DNA from: Campylobacteraceae bacterium
Lineage (GTDB): Bacteria > Campylobacterota > Campylobacteria > Campylobacterales > Sulfurovaceae
Length of the DNA stretch: 14,314 nt
Direction: 5' to 3'
NCBI GenBank assembly: GCA_026985495.1
Contig: JALSQJ010000079.1
Coordinates: 1-14,314, forward strand
Shown: piece by piece, positions 1 through 7,626 of the stretch
Layout of the letters: each line of letters starts with the position of its first letter
How positions within the stretch are numbered: the first letter of the stretch is position 1
Translations under genes and position numbers: made by a program
The notes under the pieces: model-generated
What the model was told of the DNA's origin: nothing
The model's database searches: none
Seen by the model: the letters and a program-made list of their open reading frames with translations, nothing else

Positions 1-5
1 TATTC

Positions 6-503
6 TTATTGCCATAATGCTAAGTAACTCTCTTCCAAATTTTCTAAAATTATCAACTTCTCTATCATCTCTCTTACTGCTCCCTCTCCTCCATTTGATG
101 ATAGTACTTCTGTTGCAATATTTTTAACATAGACAGAGGCATCAGCAGGGACATAAGCATATTTTGAAGCAGATAACATAGTATAGTCATTCAAATCATC
201 TCCAATAGAGGCTACATTATCCATAGTTAAATTTAACTCTTTAAGTATCTCTTCGAGTCGCTCTTTTTTCTTATGAACTCCTTGGTAAAAATGTTGAATA
301 CCTAACTCTGTTGCTCTATTCTCTACAATCTTTGAACTGCGTCCTGTAATAATGGCGACCTTTTTACCAAGCTTTATCCAAGAGGCGATAGCAAGACCAT
401 CTTTAACCGAAAAAGATTTTAACTCATCTCCATTTTGAGTATAGACAATCTTTCCATCGGTCATAGTTCCATCTACATCTAAGACTATCAGTTCAATACT
501 CAT
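6..503 (-). CDS. kdsC: 3-deoxy-D-manno-octulosonate 8-phosphate phosphatase (KdsC-type HAD phosphatase)
   Basis: KdsC removes the phosphate from KDO-8-phosphate, a cytoplasmic step in making the KDO sugar of the lipopolysaccharide core. The 165-residue protein shows the C0 (capless) HAD layout. DVDGT at residues 9-13 carries the nucleophile D9 and acid/base D11. ITGRS at 52-56 is motif II, lysines follow near 78-80, and GDDLND at 101-106 binds the metal. GGEGAVRE at 138-145 is the C-terminal signature typical of KdsC. The length is normal for the family. Its ATG overlaps the hisB stop codon by one base (TAATG), so translation is probably coupled. In relatives this gene is followed by lptC and lptA, which would lie just past the left edge. 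Catalytic residues are seen directly; substrate choice rests on family knowledge. Confidence 0.93.
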   Translation of the reverse strand: MSIELIVLDVDGTMTDGKIVYTQNGDELKSFSVKDGLAIASWIKLGKKVAIITGRSSKIVENRATELGIQHFYQGVHKKKERLEEILKELNLTMDNVASIGDDLNDYTMLSASKYAYVPADASVYVKNIATEVLSSNGGEGAVREMIEKLIILENLEESYLALWQ

Positions 504-1075
504 TAAAGTATCCCTTTTGTACTAGGAATTCCTGCATTTTCATTGATAGTAGTTCCACGACGAAGAGCAACAGCCAATGCCTTAAAAGCAGCCTCTATTC
601 TATGGTGTTTGTTTGTTCCTCTATTGCAGATAAGATGAACTGTCATAGAGGCATTAAAAGTGATAGCTCTAAAAAACTCCTCTACCAATTCAACATCAAA
701 ACTACCTACTTTTCCCTCCATAGGCATCTTAAAAACAAGAAATGGACGATTTGATATATCTAAATCGCATGTTACAGATGCTTCATCCATAACTATGGTT
801 GCATTTCCATAACGTTCGATATTATTAATAGGATATAACTCTCTTTTAAGTGCTTGACCAATAACAATACCAATATCTTCTACCGAGTGGTGGTCATCTA
901 TGTGGGTATCACCTTTACATATAACTTCTAAATTAATTTGAGAGTGTTTTGAAAGTGCCTCTAACATATGGTCAAGAAATCCAACACCTGTATCGATTTT
1001 AGATTTTCCTTGACCATAAAGTTCAAGTTTTACAGAGATTTGTGTCTCTTTAGTCTCTCTTGAGAGTTCTACCAT
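503..1075 (-). CDS. hisB: imidazoleglycerol-phosphate dehydratase
   Basis: HisB dehydrates imidazole glycerol phosphate to imidazole acetol phosphate in histidine biosynthesis, using a manganese centre in a cytoplasmic 24-mer. At 190 residues this is the monofunctional form, without the N-terminal histidinol-phosphatase domain of the enterobacterial enzyme. Metal-binding and substrate motifs are clear: FLDHML at 33-38, DDHHSVEDIG at 60-69, and the second half-repeat NKHHRIEAAFKAL at 155-167. The ATG at 1075 has AGGA about seven bases upstream, which lies in the arm of a small inverted repeat. The gene is the only histidine gene here. It sits between a SPOR lipoprotein gene and kdsC, and its stop overlaps the kdsC start by one base, so it appears to have been recruited into an envelope operon. 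Confidence 0.96.
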   Translation of the reverse strand: MVELSRETKETQISVKLELYGQGKSKIDTGVGFLDHMLEALSKHSQINLEVICKGDTHIDDHHSVEDIGIVIGQALKRELYPINNIERYGNATIVMDEASVTCDLDISNRPFLVFKMPMEGKVGSFDVELVEEFFRAITFNASMTVHLICNRGTNKHHRIEAAFKALAVALRRGTTINENAGIPSTKGIL

Positions 1076-1081
1076 GCTATA

Positions 1082-1103
1082 TCCTAATAGTTTCTAATTA
1101 GGA
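1082..1103 (-). promoter_or_regulatory. inverted repeat covering the hisB ribosome binding site
   Basis: TCCTAAT and ATTAGGA form a perfect 7-base inverted repeat with an 8-base loop between the SPOR lipoprotein gene and hisB. On the transcript the 3' arm contains the AGGA that serves as the hisB ribosome binding site. The hairpin could therefore reduce initiation at hisB. It is short and AT-rich, and no run of U follows, so it is unlikely to be a terminator. The repeat is seen directly; a regulatory role is inference. Confidence 0.4.
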
Positions 1104-1120
1104 CATTTTACCATATTAAA

Positions 1121-1765
1121 TTATTTTCTTACAAGAAAAGCGTCAGATATTCTATAACGATTCATAAACTCTTTCGCTTCTTCTTTACTATTAAAACCTT
1201 CAATTCGTACACGATGAATAGGTAAATTATCTTTTACCCCTGTCTCAATCTTTACTCTATAGTGAGAAGAGAGCAAATCATATCTTCTAGCAATCTTTTC
1301 AGCACCTGAATAGTGTCTAAATGCACCTACTTGAATTGTCTTATCTCCACTCCTATGAAAAGAGGGGAATGAACTTTTAGATGAATTTATATGAGCTATT
1401 CTAGGTGTAATTTTAATAGTTTGCTCTGGCTGAATATAGGTATCACTAGGGCTAATATCATAATCATATGTAGCATAATTCATAGTATCAATTGGTTTAT
1501 CAATTTTAACTCTTCTACTATTACTATCTTTAAAAGTAGTGGCAATACAATCAACACACTCATCTTTTTTCTTTTTTTCCAGATGTTTCCAAGTAGATAT
1601 TTTATCTTGAAATGCTCTATTTCTATTAAAAGAGGTCTCTATTTTTGTCTCTGCTACAATAGGTTCAATATGTTCAATCGAACTCTTTTTCTCAACACAT
1701 CCAGTTACCATAAATGTACCTACTGCTAAGAGTGTCATTAATTTTTTATCTATAATAATATTCAT
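1121..1765 (-). CDS. SPOR-domain lipoprotein at the rlpA locus
   Basis: This is a probable envelope lipoprotein that binds denuded peptidoglycan at division sites. Residues 1-22 are a lipoprotein signal peptide ending in the lipobox VTGC, with C23 as the lipidated residue. Residues 24-140 are a polar, low-complexity linker with a lone CxxC pair (C70, C73). Residues 141-213 are a SPOR domain, beginning TIQVGAF and ending with the typical second half (VRIEGFNSKEEAKEFM). In Campylobacterota I expect RlpA at this spot, between mltD and kdsC. RlpA has a double-psi beta-barrel catalytic domain before its SPOR domain, but no such domain is visible here. The protein may be a reduced RlpA or a separate SPOR protein. 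The mltD stop lies upstream with a 20-base gap, suggesting one transcript. Confidence 0.8.
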   Translation of the reverse strand: MNIIIDKKLMTLLAVGTFMVTGCVEKKSSIEHIEPIVAETKIETSFNRNRAFQDKISTWKHLEKKKKDECVDCIATTFKDSNSRRVKIDKPIDTMNYATYDYDISPSDTYIQPEQTIKITPRIAHINSSKSSFPSFHRSGDKTIQVGAFRHYSGAEKIARRYDLLSSHYRVKIETGVKDNLPIHRVRIEGFNSKEEAKEFMNRYRISDAFLVRK

Positions 1766-1785
1766 TTTTTTACCTTTATATAAAT

Positions 1786-2742
1786 CTAATATCTAATATT
1801 TGGGTTATAACTGTTTTGTGTATATCTACTGTTACTTGGTCGTATATTTCTAGCATACTGTTGATAGAACATCCGAACTTTAGAGGTTGGAATATTAATT
1901 GTATATCCTCTATCTTGAGGAGCATATCCATTTTTTAGATGAGCATTAATTTTTTTAAGGTAGTAGTTGTCCATATGTAATAGCGATGCTACATGAAACA
2001 AATTTTCACCTGTTCGTACCTTTACAGGAGTAATACTGTCTCTGTTAATCCGATACATCATCTCTCCAATTCGGTCATTACTTTTGAAAAGATAGTTTTC
2101 GCCAATCATTGCCATTAAGAGTATTTTCTGTATATACTTTTTAGTCTCTGGTTTTATATAATTGTTATTTGCAGAGATTAAAACAGCTAAACTCTTTGTT
2201 CCTGCTTTTTGTATGGCTCTATTGACACATCCATTTCCACAATTATATGCCATTGTGGTTAGATACCAAGCTCCTAAATTTCTATTCATTTTATATAGAT
2301 ATTTAATAGCTGAATCGGTTGCTCTAATTGGGTCATATCGTTCATCAATTGCACTATTTATCTGTAAATGAAACTCTTTAGAAGCTGTATTTTCTGTAAA
2401 TTGCCACAACCCACCTGCACCTGTTCTAGACTTTGCAACAGGATTAAACTCTGACTCAACCATTGAAATATATATAAATAGAGGTGAAATATCTTTTTGA
2501 TACATCATCTCTTTTAGAGTTGGAATAATCAATCCTCCACGCTTTACAGCTTTAATAAAACGTTTTTTATACTCTCTCTTATGCACTTGCACAAATCTTT
2601 TAAACTCAGGATTGTCAATAAAGTTCTCATCTACATCAAACTCTGTTAATACATAAGAGTAACTAGGAAACTCCCTACGAATATCTGAATATGCTAAAGA
2701 GCTGAAAAGAAGTGATATAATTAATAATTTATAAATTTTCAT
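1786..2742 (-). CDS. mltD: membrane-bound lytic murein transglycosylase D-like (SLT plus one LysM)
   Basis: This lytic transglycosylase cleaves the MurNAc-GlcNAc bond in peptidoglycan and forms 1,6-anhydro ends, acting in the periplasm. Residues 1-19 are a signal peptide (hydrophobic run ending SLAYS). There is no lipobox cysteine, so it looks soluble rather than lipidated. The SLT fold is clear: MVESEFN with catalytic glutamate E96, GLWQF at 111-115, and AYNCGNG at 165-171. Residues about 238-285 form one LysM-like module (VRTGENLFHVASLL ... TINIP). E. coli MltD has two LysM modules and is longer, so this 318-residue form is short, with a tyrosine- and asparagine-rich tail. The ATG has AAGGA six bases upstream. 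Its neighbours are tatD (67-base gap) and the SPOR lipoprotein gene (20-base gap). Confidence 0.9.
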   Translation of the reverse strand: MKIYKLLIISLLFSSLAYSDIRREFPSYSYVLTEFDVDENFIDNPEFKRFVQVHKREYKKRFIKAVKRGGLIIPTLKEMMYQKDISPLFIYISMVESEFNPVAKSRTGAGGLWQFTENTASKEFHLQINSAIDERYDPIRATDSAIKYLYKMNRNLGAWYLTTMAYNCGNGCVNRAIQKAGTKSLAVLISANNNYIKPETKKYIQKILLMAMIGENYLFKSNDRIGEMMYRINRDSITPVKVRTGENLFHVASLLHMDNYYLKKINAHLKNGYAPQDRGYTINIPTSKVRMFYQQYARNIRPSNSRYTQNSYNPNIRY

Positions 2743-2761
2743 ACTTAATCCTTAATATTAG

Positions 2762-2780
2762 ATAACTATTATATAGTTAT
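2762..2780 (-). promoter_or_regulatory. possible mltD promoter (-10 inside a palindrome)
   Basis: On the minus strand TATAAT (2768-2773) would place the transcription start near 2761, about 19 bases before the mltD ATG, leaving room for the AAGGA ribosome binding site. The hexamer lies inside a perfect dyad, ATAACTAT-n3-ATAGTTAT. A protein bound there would block the -10. I see no good -35, which is common in Campylobacterota. The sequence is AT-rich, so chance is possible. Confidence 0.4.
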
Positions 2781-2809
2781 AAATCTAAAATTTTTCTTAA
2801 GTATATTAA

Positions 2810-3586
2810 TTATTTTATTTTTTTAAATAATTTTTTTGAATTTGAAGTTGTAATAGTCGCAATAGTATCTTCATTACTATTAGAGAGTTCGACCATTTTA
2901 GAAGCAACTAATTTGGTATATGAGGGTTCATTTCTTTCTCCTCTATGTGGGTGAGGAGTTAAATATGGAGCATCGGTTTCAATAATTAACCTATCTTGAG
3001 GAATTTTAGGATAGACATTAATAAGTTTTTTAGCATTTTTAAAGGTGATTACACCACCAATTCCATAGTAGAAATTTCTCTTTGCCAATTTAAGAAGAGA
3101 TTCATTGGCATTGTAACAGTGTAAAACGCCACCCTCTTCTCCTGCATATTGTTCTAAAAGAGATAAAGAGTCAGCAGAGGATTCACGGACATGAACAATA
3201 AGGGGTAATTTAAGAGATTTTGCCCAAAGAATTTGGTCAATAAAAACTTGTTTTTGAAGTGCTTTCTCTCTCTCTATTTCATCTTCATTTTCAGGTAGGC
3301 GAAAATAGTCTAAGCCACACTCTCCAATGGCAACACATTTAGGGTGAGAGATAAATTTTTCTAAATAGGTTCTATCATAATCTTTTGCATCATAAGGGTG
3401 AACACCAACGGCAAAATAGATTTCATCAAACTTTTCACTCAGTTCAACTGCACGTTCTAAGGTTTTAGGGTCAGCACCTGGAATAATAAAACGTTCAACT
3501 CCTTTAACTTTTGCTCGTTCTATTACTTCCTCTATATCACCATTATATCTATTATCATCCAGATGACAATGTGTATCAATTATCAT
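2810..3586 (-). CDS. tatD: TatD-family metal-dependent hydrolase (3'-5' DNase)
   Basis: This is a cytoplasmic TIM-barrel hydrolase of the TatD family, whose studied members act as 3'-5' exonucleases on DNA or RNA. All metal ligands are in place: H6 and H8 in DTHCHLD, E89 in IGECGLDY, H132 in IVHVRES, H156 in VLHCYN, and D205 in IETDAPYLTPHPHRG. At 258 residues it has normal length. The ATG at 3586 is preceded by AAGG about ten bases upstream, part of a small inverted repeat. The tatD-mltD-lipoprotein-kdsC order matches what I recall from C. jejuni Cj0644-Cj0647. The biological role of the family is not settled; family membership is secure. Confidence 0.94.
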   Translation of the reverse strand: MIIDTHCHLDDNRYNGDIEEVIERAKVKGVERFIIPGADPKTLERAVELSEKFDEIYFAVGVHPYDAKDYDRTYLEKFISHPKCVAIGECGLDYFRLPENEDEIEREKALQKQVFIDQILWAKSLKLPLIVHVRESSADSLSLLEQYAGEEGGVLHCYNANESLLKLAKRNFYYGIGGVITFKNAKKLINVYPKIPQDRLIIETDAPYLTPHPHRGERNEPSYTKLVASKMVELSNSNEDTIATITTSNSKKLFKKIK

Positions 3587-3597
3587 ATTATTATAAC

Positions 3598-3622
3598 CTT
3601 CTATTTTCTATTTCAATAGAAG
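3598..3622 (-). repeat. inverted repeat before tatD
   Basis: CTTCTATT and AATAGAAG form a perfect 8-base inverted repeat with a 9-base loop, between the first LysM gene and tatD. Read on the minus strand, the 3' arm overlaps the AGAAGG that is the only ribosome binding site candidate for tatD. No run of T follows, so a simple terminator is unlikely. It resembles in layout the hairpin before hisB. Confidence 0.35.
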
Positions 3623-3638
3623 AATATTACCATATTTT

Positions 3639-4448
3639 TTAATAAGGTAACGTAATTTCTTGACCTACATAAATCATACTAGGGTCATTAACAATATTAT
3701 TATTACTTGCCATTATCTTTTTATACTTCATCTCATTTCCATAAACTTTTTTAGAGATACCTGCAAGAGTATCACCTTTTTTAACAATGACAACTCTATC
3801 TTTTGAACTACTCTCTTCTTTAGTATTACTCTCTATTTTAGCAATACTATCTTCTTTAATAGCACCCTCTCCAATAATCTCGCTATTTAACTCTTGAGTA
3901 TAAACTGAACTCTCTACATTAGATTCATCAAGAATACTATTCATAGCTTGACTTAACTCCATTTGAGTTTTTATCTTATTTTTTGATGCATTAACTTCTG
4001 CTATCTCTGTATCTACTAAAACATCTACTTCCATAGTATCTAATGCTTTTAAATAATCATCTTCTACAGTAGCTAACATAGTTGGAGCCTCTTTCGCTGT
4101 TTTCTCAATAGAAGCAGTTTTTTCTAACTCTACACTTTCATCTGTAGCTTCGACTTGAGGAGAGACTACATTACTCATCATAAACTCTTCATCTATAGAT
4201 GCTATTTTTTTTAACTCTACATCTTCATATTTAGTAGCTTCAATTTGTGAAGAGGCTACCTTACTCATCATATGATTTTCATTTAAAGCATTTTTATTTT
4301 GATAAAAATCAAAACCTACATATCCAACAACAGCTAACGTTGTCAATGAAAAAAGTTTCTTAAAAAGTAAATTTCTCTTTACCTTATTTTCATAAGCATG
4401 TACACTTGAACCTTTTATTGCCTCTGCATATTCATCTTCTCTAAACAT
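3639..4448 (-). CDS. LysM-domain membrane protein, first paralogue
   Basis: This is a single-pass membrane protein with a periplasmic LysM module that likely binds the glycan backbone of peptidoglycan. Residues 1-29 are cytoplasmic and basic, and about 30-48 form a membrane segment. Residues 50-215 are an acidic, Ser/Glu-rich stalk, and 219-268 are LysM (VVIVKKGDTLAGISKKVYG ... IYVGQEITLPY). There is no catalytic domain. The stalk holds a tandem duplication at residues 60-118. The N-terminal pattern M-aromatic-R-x-x-EY-x-x-A, the membrane segment and the LysM end are shared with the neighbouring gene at 4558-5139, so the two are paralogues. The ATG has a strong AAGGAAGAG upstream. An envelope anchoring or cell-shape role is inference; no experimentally known homologue is recognised. 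Confidence 0.8.
   Translation of the reverse strand: MFREDEYAEAIKGSSVHAYENKVKRNLLFKKLFSLTTLAVVGYVGFDFYQNKNALNENHMMSKVASSQIEATKYEDVELKKIASIDEEFMMSNVVSPQVEATDESVELEKTASIEKTAKEAPTMLATVEDDYLKALDTMEVDVLVDTEIAEVNASKNKIKTQMELSQAMNSILDESNVESSVYTQELNSEIIGEGAIKEDSIAKIESNTKEESSSKDRVVIVKKGDTLAGISKKVYGNEMKYKKIMASNNNIVNDPSMIYVGQEITLPY
4095..4271 (-). repeat. tandem duplication in the LysM protein stalk
   Basis: Two in-frame copies lie head to tail: residues 60-89 (MMSKVASSQIEAT...VELKKIASI) and 90-118 (MMSNVVSPQVEAT...VELEKTASI). They differ by one codon in length. The DNA copies (4182-4271 and 4095-4181) are still clearly alike, for example the shared TACTCATCATA and GTAGCTTC stretches. This suggests a fairly recent duplication that lengthened the periplasmic stalk. 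Confidence 0.8.
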
Positions 4449-4557
4449 CTTCTCTTCCTTTATTTTTGTTCTTAAAGAATTCTAATCAATAAATTGGTAA
4501 GAAGTATGAAAAATTAAATTTTAATTAAATATTTATTAAAATATATAGTTGAACTTT

Positions 4558-5139
4558 TTAATAATAGGGAATAGTAATCTCATCTCCAACATAGAGTGTT
4601 CTCGATTGTTTAGATAGGTTTTTATTTGCATCAATTATTTTTTGAAATGCCTTTGAGTCTCCATAATATTTTTCTGCAAGTGTCGAAAGTGTATCACCTT
4701 TTTTAACCAAAACTACTCTACCTCTAACTCCTTTTTTATCATCTAACTCTTTAGAGATTGATTCCGAATAGCTCGAACTCTCTTTCATGCTACTCCCATC
4801 TATGATTTTACTTATCTCATTACTAAGATTTTCTATCTCACTATTAGAACTCTCAGCTACTTTATCTACCTCTGCATTATCTAATATTACCATTAGCTCA
4901 TTATCACTATATTCATTTTTATCTGTAGCGTGGTATGAAACACCTAAAACACCCTCTTTTTTAGAAAATAATGATAGAACTTCATCTTTATAAAAATAGT
5001 TAAAGATAAAAAATCCAACAAATAGTAACATAGTAAGATTTAAGAGAACCAACTTAATAGTTACCCCTCTACTCTTATCATAAGTATTTATTTGTGCATG
5101 TTGTGTCGCTTTTAAATATTCATCATTACTTCTGTACAT
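4558..5139 (-). CDS. LysM-domain membrane protein, second paralogue
   Basis: This 193-residue protein has the same plan as the gene at 3639-4448. It has a short cytoplasmic N terminus (MYRSNDEYLKA), a membrane segment at about 27-49, an acidic serine-rich stalk at 50-138, and a LysM module at 141-191 (VVLVKKGDTLSTLAEKYYG ... LYVGDEITIPY). The stalk also shares a block around 105-130 with its neighbour (short Ile/Leu-rich helix followed by ESSxYxxxxxKE). It lacks the tandem duplication and is 76 residues shorter. The ATG has GGAGAG about four bases upstream. A 109-base AT-rich gap separates the two genes. The pair fills the interval between recN and tatD, where I recall a response-regulator gene in C. 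jejuni. The function is unknown beyond likely peptidoglycan binding. Confidence 0.8.
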   Translation of the reverse strand: MYRSNDEYLKATQHAQINTYDKSRGVTIKLVLLNLTMLLFVGFFIFNYFYKDEVLSLFSKKEGVLGVSYHATDKNEYSDNELMVILDNAEVDKVAESSNSEIENLSNEISKIIDGSSMKESSSYSESISKELDDKKGVRGRVVLVKKGDTLSTLAEKYYGDSKAFQKIIDANKNLSKQSRTLYVGDEITIPYY

Positions 5140-5218
5140 TAAGACTCTCCAATAGTGTTTTATAAGTACAATCTTAACAAATTATTTTATATTTAATACT
5201 TAATATTTAGTTAAAAAA

Positions 5219-6742
5219 TCAAATTAATAGCTTTTTTGCAAATAGAAGTGCCTCCTCATTAGGTTTTTCCCCTCCAATAATACGAGCTATCTCTGCGACT
5301 TGACCTTCTTTATCTAGTAGAGTAACTTTACTTTTGTTTTTAACTTTAGAAACTAAAAGATGCTGATTTGCCTTAGATGCCAAATGTGCTTGATGAGAAA
5401 TAGCAAAAATTTGATAGACAGCAGAGAGCTTTGAAATCATATTGGCAATTGCTATTGACTCATCTCCTGAAACATTAGCATCTATCTCATCTAAAATCAA
5501 AACTCCTCCCTCTTTAACACCTGAAAGGGCGACCACCATAAGTGCTAAACGAACACGGTTAAACTCTCCACCTGAGAGTTTAGAAGCTGTTGAGCCATTC
5601 ATATTTATCTCAACAACGTCTTGCCCCAACTCTCCTAATCCTTGAAGTGTAAAGATAAAATTAACCTCTGGGAGTTTTAACTCTGCTAAATATTTTTTTA
5701 ACGGTTTTTCTAAACTTATTGCTTTTACTTTTCGTGCTTGTGAAATTTGTCCTGCTAAGATAGATAGTTCAGAAATCTCCATCTGCAAAAAGGACTCCAA
5801 CATACTTTTGTCCGCTTCAATATTTTTATATCCTGCAAGTTCTTTCTTTTTCAACTCTGCGTATGCTATCGCCTCTTCAATACTTCCATATCTATTTTTT
5901 AACGATGAAATTTTCTCTAATCTATCTAATACAGCTTCAATATCAACTTCTGCTAACTCATCACTTAGAGACTCAATATCTTCAAAATCTGCTCTTAATT
6001 GGTTCATCATCTCTGAAAACATGGAGTCATCTTTCTCTAAAAGTCGATAAATTTCAGAGACAGACTCTTCAAAAGCAAAAATCCCGTTGGCACTCTCTAA
6101 AGCTTCATTCACTTTATCTATACGTGAGAGTTGCTGTTTAACTTTAAGCAACTCCTCATCTTCACCCACCATAGGCTTTAGTGACTCTATCTTCTCTATC
6201 TCAAATTCAGTAAACTCAATAAGCTCTAAAATCTTTGCCTCATCAGCTTTTATCTTCTCTAATTGGTTTAATTTGATTTTATAATTAGCATATCGACTCT
6301 TATACTCTTTAAATAGTTTTTTAAAACTTTTATCTTTGGCTAAAAGTTCATTGTCTATTAACTTTAACAAATCACTACTCTCAAAACCACTCTTGTCTCG
6401 AACTGACAGAAACTGCACAAAGGGGCTAAACATTTCATTGAGAGCTTTTTTAGAGATATTTTGACCATCAATTGTGTAACGTACTTTCTCTTTTCTAATG
6501 CTCTTAAGTGTTATCTCCTCTTCAAATTCAAACGCTTCACTCTTTAATCTTTTTGGCTTAGTTAGCAACACTTCACACAGTTTTGCCTCGGCTGTTCCAT
6601 AACCAAAAGTAGAGAGAATGCTGTTCATAAAGAGTGATTTACCAGCTCCAGAAGGACCCGACAAGACAACAAGCCCCTTTTCTAACTCAACTTCAACCTC
6701 ATCAAAAGATATTAAGTTCTTTAAAAATACTCTATTTATCAT
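5219..6742 (-). CDS. recN: DNA repair protein RecN (SMC-like ATPase)
   Basis: RecN is a cytoplasmic SMC-like ATPase that gathers and holds DNA ends during double-strand break repair with RecA. The head is split. The N-terminal half carries Walker A, GPSGAGKS at 29-36. The C-terminal half carries the ABC signature LSGGE at 389-393, Walker B VLILDEID at 414-421 and the switch histidine H450 in AISHQAH. Residues about 135-345 form the two coiled-coil strands. At 507 residues it is somewhat shorter than E. coli RecN (553), in line with Campylobacterota. The gene begins with an ATG that overlaps the nadK stop by one base (TAATG), so NadK and RecN are translationally coupled, an order that recurs in bacteria. 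No SOS box was recognised. Confidence 0.95.
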   Translation of the reverse strand: MINRVFLKNLISFDEVEVELEKGLVVLSGPSGAGKSLFMNSILSTFGYGTAEAKLCEVLLTKPKRLKSEAFEFEEEITLKSIRKEKVRYTIDGQNISKKALNEMFSPFVQFLSVRDKSGFESSDLLKLIDNELLAKDKSFKKLFKEYKSRYANYKIKLNQLEKIKADEAKILELIEFTEFEIEKIESLKPMVGEDEELLKVKQQLSRIDKVNEALESANGIFAFEESVSEIYRLLEKDDSMFSEMMNQLRADFEDIESLSDELAEVDIEAVLDRLEKISSLKNRYGSIEEAIAYAELKKKELAGYKNIEADKSMLESFLQMEISELSILAGQISQARKVKAISLEKPLKKYLAELKLPEVNFIFTLQGLGELGQDVVEINMNGSTASKLSGGEFNRVRLALMVVALSGVKEGGVLILDEIDANVSGDESIAIANMISKLSAVYQIFAISHQAHLASKANQHLLVSKVKNKSKVTLLDKEGQVAEIARIIGGEKPNEEALLFAKKLLI

Positions 6743-7614
6743 TATTCATCATCACCCCATGATAGTTTTTCTCGTAAAACAGAGAAGTAGTTTCTCTCTT
6801 TTTTATGTAACAATTTTGCTCCAATTTGAGCACCATTTATAACTAAAACCTCTCCAGCTTGCATCTCATAGCAATCTTGACCATCTACCATTACAACCAC
6901 ATTATCTTTAGGAGAACTAAAATCAATGGTAAAGTCAGATGGTAAAACTAAAGGGCGTTGTGTTAAAGAGTGTGCTGCTATAGGAGTCATAATAAATGCT
7001 TCTGTTAAAGGGTACATCACAGGTCCACCAGCTGCAAGATTATAGGCTGTAGCACCTGTTGGAGTTGCAATAATTAATCCATCTCCCCTATAGGTATTAA
7101 ACCAATCTCCATCAATAGAGGCATCTATTTTAACCATGTGCGAGATACTAGGTCTAGTTATCACTACATCATTAAAAGCATAAAATTTTTTACGCCCATC
7201 TGCTGTCTGTATGTAGCCATCTATCATCATCCGATTATCAATTCTATAGTTATCTATTAAAAGATTATCTAAAAATCTATCTACCTCTGAAATACGAACA
7301 TCAGCTAAAAAACCTAAAGTTCCTCCATTAATTCCAAGTACAGGCTTATGGTAACCGTAACTCTTTCGTACTAAGGATAGTAGTGTTCCATCTCCACCTA
7401 ACGAAACTAAAAAGTCTGATTGTTTACACATATCATCAAACTCAATACTAGATGATAGACCTAACATTTTAGCAGAGTGTTCAACCAACAAAACCTTAAT
7501 ATTTCGTGCTTCAAACTCTGTTTTTATCTCTTGATATATAGAGAGTAGTTCTGGAGCATTTGGTTTAATTACAAATCCTGCCACCTCTATTTTAGTTAAT
7601 CTTTCATCACTCAA
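6742..7614 (-). CDS. nadK: NAD kinase
   Basis: NAD kinase phosphorylates NAD to NADP in the cytoplasm, the only route to NADP. The protein has the family landmarks: LGGDGTLL around 72-79 with catalytic D75, NGGTLGFLA at 96-104, FND at 147-149 (the NE/D motif), the glycine-rich TPTGATAYNLAAGGP at 184-198, and VDGQ near 254-257. At 290 residues it is of normal length. The start is TTG at 7614: an in-frame TAA lies at 7630-7632, a strong AAGGAG lies at 7621-7626, and the next in-frame methionine is M50, too far inside. The gene overlaps recN by one base and lies 66 bases downstream of the RND gene. Confidence 0.95.
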   Translation of the reverse strand: MSDERLTKIEVAGFVIKPNAPELLSIYQEIKTEFEARNIKVLLVEHSAKMLGLSSSIEFDDMCKQSDFLVSLGGDGTLLSLVRKSYGYHKPVLGINGGTLGFLADVRISEVDRFLDNLLIDNYRIDNRMMIDGYIQTADGRKKFYAFNDVVITRPSISHMVKIDASIDGDWFNTYRGDGLIIATPTGATAYNLAAGGPVMYPLTEAFIMTPIAAHSLTQRPLVLPSDFTIDFSSPKDNVVVMVDGQDCYEMQAGEVLVINGAQIGAKLLHKKERNYFSVLREKLSWGDDE

Positions 7615-7620
7615 AAAAGA

Positions 7621-7626
7621 CTCCTT
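7621..7626 (-). promoter_or_regulatory. ribosome binding site fixing the TTG start of nadK
   Basis: AAGGAG on the minus strand lies six bases before the TTG at 7614. No ATG or GTG is in frame between the upstream stop at 7630-7632 and this TTG, so the site supports a rare TTG start. Confidence 0.7.

Noticed and set aside
1391..1729. Plus-strand open frame of 112 codons opposite the SPOR gene
   Set aside because: Its composition (runs of Ile, Asn, Ser) is that of an antisense shadow. It has no ribosome binding site and overlaps a convincing lipoprotein gene. Similar plus-strand frames at 5442-6284 and 8093-9856 are shadows of recN and the RND gene.
4479..4484. TAGAAT on the minus strand as a promoter for the first LysM gene
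   Set aside because: It is placed plausibly, with a start near 4472, but has no -35 or extended -10, and many equal matches occur in this AT-rich gap.
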